NCBI GenBank assembly: GCA_023262245.1
Contig: JALRDC010000149.1
Span: forward strand, 1 to 19,951
Source: Flavobacteriaceae bacterium
GTDB taxonomy: Bacteria > Bacteroidota > Bacteroidia > Flavobacteriales > Flavobacteriaceae
DNA: 19,951 nt
Direction of reading: 5' to 3'
Below the pieces are notes generated by a model. That model was not told where the DNA came from. It did no database searches and worked only from the letters and a program-made list of their open reading frames with translations. Every line of letters starts with the position of its first letter. Within the stretch, counting starts at the first letter, position 1. Position numbers and translations under genes: made by a program. Shown here piece after piece: positions 7,768 through 15,349 of this stretch.

Positions 7768-8765
7768 TTATAAAAAACTTTTCTTTAAAAAACTACAACA
7801 CCTTTGGAATAGATGTTGAAACGGAATCCTTTATAGCTATTCAGTCAGAACAAGAACTGGTTAAACTTCTTGAGACCACAAAAGGAAGTCCTTATCGCGT
7901 TTTAGGAGGAGGTAGTAATATTCTGCTCACTGAAAATTATAAAGGACTCACAATAGTAATGAAAAATCTAGGTATTGAGTTGGTAGAAGAAACTTCAGAT
8001 TTCGTCCTTATTGAAGCCCAAGCAGGAGAAAATTGGCATGATTTAGTTCTATGGGCATTGGAAAACGATTTCGGAGGAATTGAAAATTTGGCATTCATTC
8101 CAGGAAGTGTCGGTGCGGCTCCTATTCAAAATATTGGAGCTTATGGCGTAGAATTAGAATCTGTTTTTCACAGCTGTAGAGTACTAGATCTTAAAGAGTT
8201 ATCATTTAAAACTTTCGACAAAAAGGCTTGTTCTTTTGGATATCGGAACTCCATCTTTAAAAACAAACTCAGAGGGAGTGTTATCATCACTAGTGTAACC
8301 TTAAGACTTCAAAAAAAACCACATCAGATTCAATCTCATTACGGGACACTCCAATCAGCACTTGATGGAAAGTCAAAAACGATCCAAACGGTTGCAGAAG
8401 TTGTAATAAGTATTCGAAAATCAAAGCTTCCCGACCCCAACGAAATAGGGAACAGTGGAAGTTTTTTTAAAAACCCAATAATCACCACAAATCACTTCAA
8501 TAAACTCTTAAAAAAACACCCTGAACTTCCTCACTATCCAGACCATGATGGGCATGTAAAAATTCCCGCAGCATGGATGATCGAGCAATTAGGGTTTAAA
8601 GGAAAACGCAACGGAGATGCTGGAGTTCACAAAAAACAAGCGTTAGTATTAGTCAATTATGGAAATGCCAAGGGAAGTGAACTTTTAAATTTAGCAAAAG
8701 AAATTCAAAAACAGGTGTTACAAGAATTTGAAATTCCACTAGAAATAGAGGTAAACCTCCTCTAA
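7764..8765 (+). CDS. murB: UDP-N-acetylenolpyruvoylglucosamine reductase
   Basis: FAD enzyme that reduces UDP-GlcNAc-enolpyruvate to UDP-MurNAc, the second committed step of peptidoglycan synthesis, in the cytoplasm. The 333-aa protein is of the E. coli-like type I: FAD-binding RVLGGGSNILLTENY near residue 50, the PGSVGAAPIQNIGAYGVEL segment, CSFGYRNSIFK, the proton-donor serine in GNSGSFFKNP (Ser233, matching E. coli Ser229), AAWMIEQLGFKG, and the C-terminal catalytic glutamate in PLEIEVNLL (Glu329). It begins inside the stop codon of the aminotransferase gene and ends 10 bases from the convergent dtd stop, with no hairpin between them. Confidence 0.97.
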   Translation: MIIKNFSLKNYNTFGIDVETESFIAIQSEQELVKLLETTKGSPYRVLGGGSNILLTENYKGLTIVMKNLGIELVEETSDFVLIEAQAGENWHDLVLWALENDFGGIENLAFIPGSVGAAPIQNIGAYGVELESVFHSCRVLDLKELSFKTFDKKACSFGYRNSIFKNKLRGSVIITSVTLRLQKKPHQIQSHYGTLQSALDGKSKTIQTVAEVVISIRKSKLPDPNEIGNSGSFFKNPIITTNHFNKLLKKHPELPHYPDHDGHVKIPAAWMIEQLGFKGKRNGDAGVHKKQALVLVNYGNAKGSELLNLAKEIQKQVLQEFEIPLEIEVNLL

Positions 8766-8775
8766 ACTTTAAAAT

Positions 8776-9228
8776 TTATTCCTTGTTTTTAGAATCTATG
8801 AAGATTGTAACCGGTCCATCATTAACCAATTCAATTTCCATATCGGCTCCAAAACTCCCAGTCACAACTTTTGATTGGAGAATACCTTGAGCGGTATTCA
8901 CAAACAATTCATAAAGTGGAATTGCATGTGAGTGTTTTGCTGCACGGATATAAGAAGGTCTGTTGCCTTTTTTTGTAGCTGCCATTAGTGTAAACTGACT
9001 GACAACCATTAACTCCCCCTCTACATCTAAGAGCGATTTATTCATTATTCCCGCTTCGTCCTCAAAAATCCTAAGGTTTAATACCTTATTTACGAGCCAT
9101 TGTACGTCATTGGACTCGTCTACATGTTCGATTCCTAATAACACAACAAGTCCTGCTCCAATCGATCGCTTCTCTTCTTTGTTAATTAGAACATGGGCAT
9201 GTTTAACTCTTTGGACTACAACTCTCAT
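8776..9228 (-). CDS. dtd: D-aminoacyl-tRNA deacylase
   Basis: Removes D-amino acids (and glycine from tRNA-Ala) mistakenly attached to tRNA. The 150-aa length is normal for the DTD family. The N-terminal MRVVVQRV, the SQFTLMA motif (Ser77-Gln78, Thr80) and the C-terminal NDGPVT motif (Gly138-Pro139, the cross-subunit Gly-cisPro element) are all present. Start ATG at 9228 lies one base after the rsgA stop codon on the same strand, so the two are co-transcribed and probably coupled. No reason to suspect a defect. Confidence 0.97.
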   Translation of the reverse strand: MRVVVQRVKHAHVLINKEEKRSIGAGLVVLLGIEHVDESNDVQWLVNKVLNLRIFEDEAGIMNKSLLDVEGELMVVSQFTLMAATKKGNRPSYIRAAKHSHAIPLYELFVNTAQGILQSKVVTGSFGADMEIELVNDGPVTIFIDSKNKE

Positions 9229-9229
9229 A

Positions 9230-10174
9230 TTAATTTCTGTGAAGTTTATCCCCAGCTAGCATTTGTATGTAACTGTCGTACCTGCTTTTTGCAATTTCTC
9301 CTTGCGCTAATGATCTTATAACGGCGCATTGAGGTTCGTTTTGATGAAAACAATTGTGAAATTTACATTGATTTTTAAGTTTATAAAATTCGGGGAAATA
9401 ATTGCCAATTTCTTCTTTTGCCATATCTACAACACCAAAACCTTTTATTCCAGGAGTGTCAATGATTTTGATCCCATCACCTAGAGCAAACATTTCTGCA
9501 AAAGTGGTGGTATGTGTCCCTTGTTGATGTAAATCTGAAATTGGAGCCGTCTTTAAATCTAATTCTGGAGCTATGGAATTAATAAGTGTTGACTTCCCTA
9601 CTCCGCTATGACCTGCAAACATCCCCACTTTATTTTTCATCAATTTTATTAATTCGTCAACATTCCATCCTTTAAGTGCAGAAATCTCAATAGTCAGGTA
9701 ACCAATCTTCTCATAAATTGCTTTAAACATTCTCAATTCCTGTAACTCTTCAACACCATAACTATCCATTTTATTAAAGAGCAAAGTGGCTGGAATTTGA
9801 TATGCTTCTGCTGTTACTAAAAAACGATCAATAAAGGCTGGGAATGTTGAAGGATTGTTTAGGGTAATCAATAAAAAAACTTGATCGATATTTGAAGCAA
9901 TGATATGTGTTTGCTTGGATAAATTTACTGATTTACGGACAATATAATTTTGACGTTCCTCTATCTTAACAATACTACCCTCCGGCTTTTCGGCTTTTTC
10001 ATCTATTTCAAAAAAAACACGATCCCCCACTGCAACTGGGTTGGTACTTTGAATTCCTTCTAAGCGAAGTTTTCCTTTAATCCTACATGAATAAAAAACC
10101 CGCTCTGATTCAACAACATACCAGCTGCCTGTAGAACGATAAACGATCCCTTTTTTCAACGGTTTTATTTGCAA
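9230..10174 (-). CDS. rsgA: Small-ribosomal-subunit biogenesis GTPase RsgA
   Basis: Circularly permuted GTPase that checks late 30S maturation. In 314 aa: an N-terminal OB-fold (residues 8-75, with GIVYRSTGSWYVV), then G4 NKMD (134-137), G5-like SALKG, G1/P-loop GHSGVGKS (188-195), switch region QGTHTTT, G3 DTPG (239-242) and the C-terminal zinc knuckle Cys270, Cys275, His277, Cys283. The G4-G1-G3 order is the family hallmark. The start is a TTG at 10174: no ATG exists in frame upstream before a TGA, and the OB fold begins at once, so TTG is favoured. It is first in a two-gene transcript with dtd and divergent from gpmI across 75 bases. Confidence 0.97.
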   Translation of the reverse strand: MQIKPLKKGIVYRSTGSWYVVESERVFYSCRIKGKLRLEGIQSTNPVAVGDRVFFEIDEKAEKPEGSIVKIEERQNYIVRKSVNLSKQTHIIASNIDQVFLLITLNNPSTFPAFIDRFLVTAEAYQIPATLLFNKMDSYGVEELQELRMFKAIYEKIGYLTIEISALKGWNVDELIKLMKNKVGMFAGHSGVGKSTLINSIAPELDLKTAPISDLHQQGTHTTTFAEMFALGDGIKIIDTPGIKGFGVVDMAKEEIGNYFPEFYKLKNQCKFHNCFHQNEPQCAVIRSLAQGEIAKSRYDSYIQMLAGDKLHRN

Positions 10175-10227
10175 AGAAACAGTTTTTTTTTCAGCTTAAG
10201 CGATTCTTACTAGAACAGACTAATTCG

Positions 10228-10235
10228 TATCTTTA
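10228..10235 (+). promoter_or_regulatory. Putative -7 promoter box of the gpmI operon (TATCTTTA)
   Basis: TATCTTTA differs by one base from the Bacteroidota -7 consensus TAnnTTTG and ends 14 bases before the gpmI ATG. No TTG is found at the expected -33 distance, so support is limited to the box and its position in the rsgA/gpmI divergent gap. Confidence 0.35.
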
Positions 10236-10249
10236 CCAAAATAATTTTC

Positions 10250-11776
10250 ATGGCCCAAAAAACCCTCTTAATGATTTTAGATGGCTGGGGAAACTCCCCA
10301 AATCCAGAGGTTTCTGCAATCGATCAGGCACAAACTCCTTTCATCGATTCTCTCTATAAAAACTATGCTCACAGTACCCTTAGAACAGATGGGGAACATG
10401 TAGGACTCCCTACAGGTCAAATGGGAAATAGTGAAGTGGGTCATATGAATCTTGGAGCAGGAAGAATTGTCTATCAAGATTTAGCTAAAATCAATCTAGC
10501 TATAAAAAATGATCGTTTACGCAATGAATCTGTTTTAATTGAAAGTTTAAATTACGCCAAAAATGAAAAGAAAAAGGTTCATTTATTGGGCTTGTTATCA
10601 GATGGCGGAGTACATTCTCATATAGATCATTTGGAAGGGTTACTTGATTTAATTAGTGAGTTAAATTTGGAACATGTTTTCCTTCACGCTTTCACTGATG
10701 GAAGAGATGTTGACCCTCAATCGGGAATAAACTTTGTTGACCGTATAGAGAAAAAAATGTCCAATACCGTTGGGCAACTTGCTTCACTAGTAGGAAGATA
10801 CTATGCAATGGATCGCGATCAAAGATGGGAACGCATTAAAGAAACCTACGACCTTTTGGTGCATGGGAAAGGAGAAGCCACCTCAGATTTTAAGCGCAGC
10901 CTTGAGAACAGTTATAAAAATAAAATAACCGATGAATTTATCAAACCTCTGTATAGATCAAATGCTCAAGGCAAAGCTATTACCACTATTGAGGCTGGAG
11001 ATGTAGTGTTGTTTTTTAATTTCAGAACAGATAGAGGCAGGGAGTTAACTCAAGTTTTATCTCAAAAAGCGTTCCCCGATTTTGAAATGCAGCCTTTGGA
11101 TTTATATTATGTAACGCTAACCAATTACGATGAATCTTTCACAAAGGTTAATGTCGTTTTTGATAAAGATAATTTAAGGGATACCCTCGGAGAAATACTT
11201 TCAAAAGCAGGCAAAACTCAAGTTCGCATTGCTGAGACAGAAAAATATCCTCACGTAACATTTTTCTTTAACGGAGGAAGAGAAACTCCTTTTAAGGGTG
11301 AAGAACGAATTCTATGTCCTTCTCCAAAGGTAGCTACCTATGATCTTAAACCTGAGATGAGTGCTTTTGAAATTAGAGATGCTATAAATAAAAAAATTAA
11401 AGCTGATGCTCCTGATTTTATTTGTTTGAACTTTGCAAACCCCGATATGGTAGGGCATACGGGTGACTTAAATGCCGCTATTCGCGCTTGCGAAGTTGTA
11501 GATGAATGTGCTGCTTCGGTAGTAGCAACGGCATTAGAAAAGGACTATGCAATCATTATCATTGCAGATCATGGAAATTGTGAAACCATGATCAATCCTG
11601 ATGGAAGCCCTAATACAGCTCATACAACAAATCCCGTTCCTATTATTCTAGTTGATAAGGAAAAGAAGAAAATTAACAACGGAATTCTTGGCAATATTGC
11701 TCCAACTGTATTAGATTTATTGAATATAGAAGTTCCAAAAACAATGACCCAAAATTCTTTACTCGTAAAATCATGA
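10250..11776 (+). CDS. gpmI: 2,3-bisphosphoglycerate-independent phosphoglycerate mutase
   Basis: Interconverts 3- and 2-phosphoglycerate in glycolysis and gluconeogenesis, using two manganese ions and a phosphoserine intermediate. The 508-aa protein is full length. Visible: metal ligand Asp11 in LMILDGWG, nucleophile Ser61 in GQMGNSEVGHMNLGAGR, SDGGVHSHIDH (substrate and metal region), TDGRDVDP, GRYYAMDRDQRW, and near the end ADHGNCE and AHTTNPVP, which hold the remaining metal ligands. It opens a four-gene operon; its TGA overlaps the next ATG by four bases. The downstream genes (thioredoxin-like lipoprotein, map, methyltransferase) have no evident glycolytic role. Confidence 0.98.
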   Translation: MAQKTLLMILDGWGNSPNPEVSAIDQAQTPFIDSLYKNYAHSTLRTDGEHVGLPTGQMGNSEVGHMNLGAGRIVYQDLAKINLAIKNDRLRNESVLIESLNYAKNEKKKVHLLGLLSDGGVHSHIDHLEGLLDLISELNLEHVFLHAFTDGRDVDPQSGINFVDRIEKKMSNTVGQLASLVGRYYAMDRDQRWERIKETYDLLVHGKGEATSDFKRSLENSYKNKITDEFIKPLYRSNAQGKAITTIEAGDVVLFFNFRTDRGRELTQVLSQKAFPDFEMQPLDLYYVTLTNYDESFTKVNVVFDKDNLRDTLGEILSKAGKTQVRIAETEKYPHVTFFFNGGRETPFKGEERILCPSPKVATYDLKPEMSAFEIRDAINKKIKADAPDFICLNFANPDMVGHTGDLNAAIRACEVVDECAASVVATALEKDYAIIIIADHGNCETMINPDGSPNTAHTTNPVPIILVDKEKKKINNGILGNIAPTVLDLLNIEVPKTMTQNSLLVKS

Positions 11777-12333
11777 AATTTAATATCTCCTTATTGTTCC
11801 TATTTTTCCTTGCTTTAGGTTGTAAAAGTTCCGTATCACAAAAGCCTCAAGAGCCCCTAGAAGTTCAAACACTCATAGGTGAAGAGGGTGAAACCGTAGT
11901 TCTAGGTTTCATGAATCGTGCAAATCTAGATACTGAAGAATTTAAGGCTTGGTTCCAGCCAAGCTATGACAGTCAGAAAATTCCTGTAGGCTGGGCAGAA
12001 GAACACCTGCCTTTAGCAAAAAATTTAAATTTTAAACTCTTTTTAGGAACGTGGTGCGGTGATACCCAACGTGAGTTAGGTTCTATGTTTAAAATTTTAG
12101 ATGCTTTAAAGGTCTCTCAAGACCGTATTGAGATGTACAGCATTTCGGAATACAAAGACAGTCCTGAGGGTTATGAAAAAAAATATGACATTCTTAATAT
12201 TCCTACCTTAATCTTTATGGAAAATGGAATAGAAAACAATCGTATTGTAGAATTTCCGGTTGTCAATCTCTTAGATGATTTTTCAAAAATTCTAAAAAAG
12301 CAACCCTACCAAAATGCCTACGCCGACTTCTAA
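11773..12333 (+). CDS. Thioredoxin-like lipoprotein with a single active-site cysteine
   Basis: 186-aa protein with a lipoprotein signal (hydrophobic residues 5-15 then LALGC, lipidated Cys17), so it should be anchored in the envelope facing the periplasm. The mature part has a thioredoxin fold: FKLFLGTWCGDTQRE carries the active-site position with Cys95 but Asp-Thr instead of the second cysteine of the usual WCGPC, and NIPTLIFMENG supplies the cis-proline loop. Apart from Cys17 it has no other cysteine, so an intramolecular CXXC disulfide is impossible. Thioredoxin-like proteins with WCGD(S/T)Q occur in Flavobacteriia and their role is unproven; a monothiol or non-redox function is inference. 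Its start overlaps the gpmI stop (ATGA) and its stop is two bases before map. Confidence 0.85.
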   Translation: MKFNISLLFLFFLALGCKSSVSQKPQEPLEVQTLIGEEGETVVLGFMNRANLDTEEFKAWFQPSYDSQKIPVGWAEEHLPLAKNLNFKLFLGTWCGDTQRELGSMFKILDALKVSQDRIEMYSISEYKDSPEGYEKKYDILNIPTLIFMENGIENNRIVEFPVVNLLDDFSKILKKQPYQNAYADF

Positions 12334-12335
12334 AT

Positions 12336-13160
12336 ATGGCTGCTATTGTCTTAAAATCTTTGGAAGAAATTGAATTAATTCGCGAAAGTGCATTAATTGT
12401 TTCAAAGACCCTAGGGGTGTTAGCTTCAGAGATAAAGCCAGGGGTAACTACCTTAGCACTGGATCGAATCGCAGAAACCCACATTAGAGACCTAGGAGCT
12501 GTTCCCGGATTTTTAGGCTTATATGATTTTCCTAATACGCTTTGTATGAGTCCCAATGCACAAGTTGTACATGGAATCCCAAATGAGACCCCTCTAGAAG
12601 AGGGAGACATCATTTCCATTGACTGTGGTGCTTTAAAGAACGGATTTTATGGGGATCATGCCTATACTTTTGCAGTGGGAACCATAGACCCAAAAATTGA
12701 AAAATTGCTTCAGGTTACTAAAGCTTCACTTTATGAAGGTATCAAATCCTTTGAAGAAGGAAAACGATTAGGAGATTTGGGTCACGCCATACAAAAATAT
12801 TGCGAAAAGGAAGGCTATGGCGTTGTGCGAGAATTGGTAGGTCATGGATTGGGGAAAGAAATGCACGAGGGTCCCGAAGTTCCAAATTACGGAAGAAGAG
12901 GAACAGGCAAAAAGTTTTTAAACGGGATGGTCTTGGCAATAGAGCCAATGATCAATATGGGAACGCATCGCATCAAACAACTGAAGGATGGTTGGACGAT
13001 TCTCACTGCTGACGGAAAAGCCAGTGCTCACTTTGAACACAATGTCGCGCTCATTGAAGGAAAGCCCGAATTGCTCTCTACATTCCAATACATTTACGAG
13101 GCTCTAGGAATTAGTAGCTCAGAAGAAGTTCCCTTTAGAAAAGAGCCCTTAGTGATATGA
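12336..13160 (+). CDS. map: Methionine aminopeptidase, type I
   Basis: Removes the initiator methionine from new proteins. The 274-aa protein is type Ia-like without an N-terminal zinc finger. All expected catalytic residues are in place: His79 (VVHGIP), Asp96 (ISIDCG), Asp107 (YGDHAYTF), His170 (VGHGLG), Glu203 (AIEPM) and Glu234 (EHNVAL), each one residue before the E. coli numbering. A C-terminal extension of about 20 residues follows the core. It starts two bases after the thioredoxin-like gene and its stop overlaps the methyltransferase start by four bases, so it is the third gene of the gpmI operon. Unlike the common arrangement, it is not beside secY or infA here. Confidence 0.97.
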   Translation: MAAIVLKSLEEIELIRESALIVSKTLGVLASEIKPGVTTLALDRIAETHIRDLGAVPGFLGLYDFPNTLCMSPNAQVVHGIPNETPLEEGDIISIDCGALKNGFYGDHAYTFAVGTIDPKIEKLLQVTKASLYEGIKSFEEGKRLGDLGHAIQKYCEKEGYGVVRELVGHGLGKEMHEGPEVPNYGRRGTGKKFLNGMVLAIEPMINMGTHRIKQLKDGWTILTADGKASAHFEHNVALIEGKPELLSTFQYIYEALGISSSEEVPFRKEPLVI

Positions 13161-13909
13161 GATGGCTCTTAAATTTTTTCCCTAGGCCTTGGTTAATTCG
13201 TCTGAGTCTATGGTTTAGACCCATTATAAAATGGTTTTACAAAGGAAATCGTTATGTAGATCCTATTGATGGAAGTTCCTATAGAAAATTTCTTCCCTAT
13301 GGGTACCAAAAACTTCGCCCAAATGCTCTATGTCCTGGCACGCTTTCTCTAGAACGTCATCGTTTACTTTGGCTTTATTTAGAAAGAGAAACTAACTTTT
13401 TAAAACAACCATTAAAAGTCCTTCATCTCGCTCCAGAACAAGTATTGTATAAAAAATTTAAATCTTATGTGCATTGGCATTACATCACCGCAGACCTTCA
13501 CTCCCCTTTGGCAGAAATCAAAGCCGATATCTGTGCGCTCCCTTTTAAAGATGGGTCTTTTGATCTAATTTTTTGTAATCATGTTTTGGAGCATATCCCA
13601 GATCATATTAAAGCTATGGAAGAATTGTATCGCGTTTTGAAAAAAGGAGGTACCTTAATTGCTCAAGTGCCTATAGACGAAAAAAGGGAAACAACTTTTG
13701 AAGACAATTCTATTATTGATAAAAAAGAACGAACAAAGGTTTTCGGACAATACGACCATGTTAGGATATACGGAAGGGATTACTATTCTTTTTTAAACAA
13801 AGTAGGGTTTAAATCTCAAGCTATAGCCTTTGCTTCAAGCTTGTCAGAAGAAGAGTTAAATCGTTTTGGTTTACAGAAAGACTCCATCCCACTGGCTAGA
13901 AAGATCTAA
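13157..13909 (+). CDS. SAM-dependent methyltransferase (type 11-like), substrate unknown
   Basis: 250-aa Rossmann-fold methyltransferase. The acidic loop ADICALPFKDGSFDLIFCNHVLEHIPD (residues 123-149, split here by motif: ADICALPF, then FDLIFCNHVLEH) and the following LYRVLKKGGTLIAQVPI (158-173) are the classical post-I, II and III regions of Methyltransf_11. Motif I is unusual: VLHLAPEQ (88-95) in place of the glycine-rich VLDVGCG. The N-terminus (residues 1-29) is basic and aromatic and could touch membranes, but no clean transmembrane segment is seen. It is the last gene of the gpmI operon, overlapping map by four bases and ending three bases from the convergent apbE stop. The substrate cannot be told from sequence. 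Confidence 0.85.
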   Translation: MRWLLNFFPRPWLIRLSLWFRPIIKWFYKGNRYVDPIDGSSYRKFLPYGYQKLRPNALCPGTLSLERHRLLWLYLERETNFLKQPLKVLHLAPEQVLYKKFKSYVHWHYITADLHSPLAEIKADICALPFKDGSFDLIFCNHVLEHIPDHIKAMEELYRVLKKGGTLIAQVPIDEKRETTFEDNSIIDKKERTKVFGQYDHVRIYGRDYYSFLNKVGFKSQAIAFASSLSEEELNRFGLQKDSIPLARKI

Positions 13910-13912
13910 AAC

Positions 13913-14917
13913 CTACTCCTTTATAAAACCCGAAGAAACTACCTCCTCTATTGTTCCCGTTTCGGATTCTATGATCCAATAGGCCTCAAGTGAAGTTTCT
14001 CTTTCTATCAAAGCTTTACCTTCTTCAAAAGGCATTACCATCAGCGCAGTTGCATAAGCATCCGCAAGCATACAATTTGGAGCGATAACCGAAGCACTCA
14101 AAACATTAGTTGGAAAAGCATCTCCAGTTATAGGATTTACGGAATGCACCAACCTCCTCCCACTTACTTCATCTATTTTATACTTTCTATAGTTTCCTGA
14201 GGTTGCTAAGGCTTCATCTTTTAAGCTAATGACTTTTATAAATTTTCTATCTTCCTTTTGTTGAGGATCATCTATGGCCACCTTCCATAACCCTCCCGTC
14301 TTTGGACTTACCCCTTGAGCGACAATTTCACCTCCAATTTCTACTAAAAAAGAAGAAACTTGAAGAGAACGAAGGTAACCTGAGATCACATCTACTGCAT
14401 AACCTTTTGCAAGTGCATTAAAATCAAAATACAATTTTGGATGCGCTTTTTGAATTGTCTTCTTTTTTGTTAAAGATGCTTTCTCCCATCCTGTATAAGT
14501 AAGGAGTTCTTCTTTCTCAATTTCTGAAAGTTCTTTAGGACCGGATTCTGGACCAAAGCCATAAGCATTGACCAAAGACCCAACTGTAGGATCAAAGTAA
14601 CCTTGCGTTTTTTTCCATACTTGGGAAGCCGTTCTATAAACTGTTTCGAAATGTTGATCAATTACCAGCAGACTATCCCCCCGATTAATCTTGGAAATAT
14701 CTGAGTCTTTTACATATGTTGATAGGGATTGATTCATAACGTATAGGATAGAATCTACAGCCTTTTCTAAAATCACTGAGTCGAGTTTAGAATTTTGATA
14801 GCTAATGGAATAAGTCGTTCCTAAAGCAAAGCCTTGAAGCCTTTGAACCGCTGCTTTTTCTACCGATTCACAACCAAGAAAAGCAAGAACAATAAAGAGG
14901 CTATAAAATTTTTTCAA
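13913..14917 (-). CDS. apbE: FAD:protein FMN transferase ApbE (lipoprotein)
   Basis: Transfers FMN from FAD to threonine residues of exported or membrane flavoproteins, notably NqrB and NqrC of the sodium-pumping NADH:quinone reductase. From the TTG at 14917 it is 334 aa with a lipoprotein signal (FIVLAFLGC, Cys16). Family motifs: FALGTTYSISY, DPTVGSLVNAYGFGPE, DFNALAKGYAVD, FLVEIGGEI, TSGNYRKY, the HSVNPITG segment and ADAYATAL with the metal-binding aspartate. In-frame ATGs at 14938 and 14986 would give longer leaders overlapping the upstream gene by 38 or 86 bases; the TTG gives the most typical lipoprotein N-terminus but the start is uncertain. It follows the 119-aa gene as one transcript and lies 3.7 kb from nqrF, whose complex it would serve. 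Confidence 0.95.
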   Translation of the reverse strand: MKKFYSLFIVLAFLGCESVEKAAVQRLQGFALGTTYSISYQNSKLDSVILEKAVDSILYVMNQSLSTYVKDSDISKINRGDSLLVIDQHFETVYRTASQVWKKTQGYFDPTVGSLVNAYGFGPESGPKELSEIEKEELLTYTGWEKASLTKKKTIQKAHPKLYFDFNALAKGYAVDVISGYLRSLQVSSFLVEIGGEIVAQGVSPKTGGLWKVAIDDPQQKEDRKFIKVISLKDEALATSGNYRKYKIDEVSGRRLVHSVNPITGDAFPTNVLSASVIAPNCMLADAYATALMVMPFEEGKALIERETSLEAYWIIESETGTIEEVVSSGFIKE

Positions 14918-15260
14918 GTCCACTAAAATTAACCACATAAGGATTGTTTTTATATAGAGGAAGGTTATAATCTTTGGCATCTGCAAAACCTACCCCGGCA
15001 AATAATAATTTTGCTTGATTCTTTTCTGCATGAATTTTTACCTTATTCATGTGTTCAAGATCGTATGATTTTGGAGACTTCGGATACAAGCATCCTTTGA
15101 CCACAACAAAATAAAGAATTTGATCTTTTACGCATACAAATTGGGGCGACCTTTTCAATTGAGAATTGACAGCTAAAAATTCATATCCTTCATTTTCCAA
15201 AAAACTGCCTACTTCCTGCATCGCAAGTTGATGGACTTCTTTATCATTTAATGATTTCAT
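14901..15260 (-). CDS. Small conserved protein linked to apbE/nqrF, function unknown
   Basis: 119-aa soluble protein, no signal peptide or membrane segment. It has an alternating alpha/beta pattern with ending strands FVCVKDQILYFVVVKG, AKLLFAGVGFADA and YVVNFSGLE, which loosely suggests a nuclease-like or restriction-endonuclease-like small fold, but no catalytic motif is convincing. From memory, similar short proteins sit between nqrF and apbE in Flavobacteriia and are sometimes labelled as Nqr-associated by position; this is recollection, not a search. Here it lies directly upstream of apbE and overlaps it by 17 bases (TTG start), so it is likely translated with it. A TATTTTTG promoter box lies 8 bases before its ATG. 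Confidence 0.8.
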   Translation of the reverse strand: MKSLNDKEVHQLAMQEVGSFLENEGYEFLAVNSQLKRSPQFVCVKDQILYFVVVKGCLYPKSPKSYDLEHMNKVKIHAEKNQAKLLFAGVGFADAKDYNLPLYKNNPYVVNFSGLEKIL

Positions 15261-15267
15261 GCTTTAG

Positions 15268-15275
15268 CAAAAATA
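15268..15275 (-). promoter_or_regulatory. Putative -7 promoter box of the 119-aa gene/apbE operon (TATTTTTG)
   Basis: Minus-strand TATTTTTG is an exact fit to TAnnTTTG and lies 7 bases upstream of the ATG at 15260. No TTG occurs at the standard -33 distance. If real, it shows that apbE and its partner have their own promoter, separate from nqrF. Confidence 0.45.
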
Positions 15276-15304
15276 ATGGAAAAGCTTTACACAGTGTTTA
15301 TATG

Positions 15305-15336
15305 TTGCAAATTATGTAACTTAGATCTTACTTTTT
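15305..15336 (+). promoter_or_regulatory. Putative promoter of the M16 peptidase gene (TTG-N21-TACTTTTT)
   Basis: TTG at 15305-15307 and TACTTTTT at 15329-15336 are separated by 21 bases, within the usual spacing for the Bacteroidota -33/-7 pair; only the last base of the -7 box differs from consensus. It ends 13 bases before the ATG at 15350 and lies in the divergent gap with the 119-aa gene. Confidence 0.5.
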
Positions 15337-15349
15337 AAAAGTCCTTAAA

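Noticed and set aside
10160..10190. Promoter-like TTTCTTTG just at the rsgA TTG start
   Set aside because: The second base differs from TAnnTTTG at the most conserved position and no -33 element is present; it would also place the start codon inside the promoter.
12263..12619. 118-codon open frame on the minus strand over map
   Set aside because: Shadow of the map and thioredoxin-like genes; no start context and no domain.
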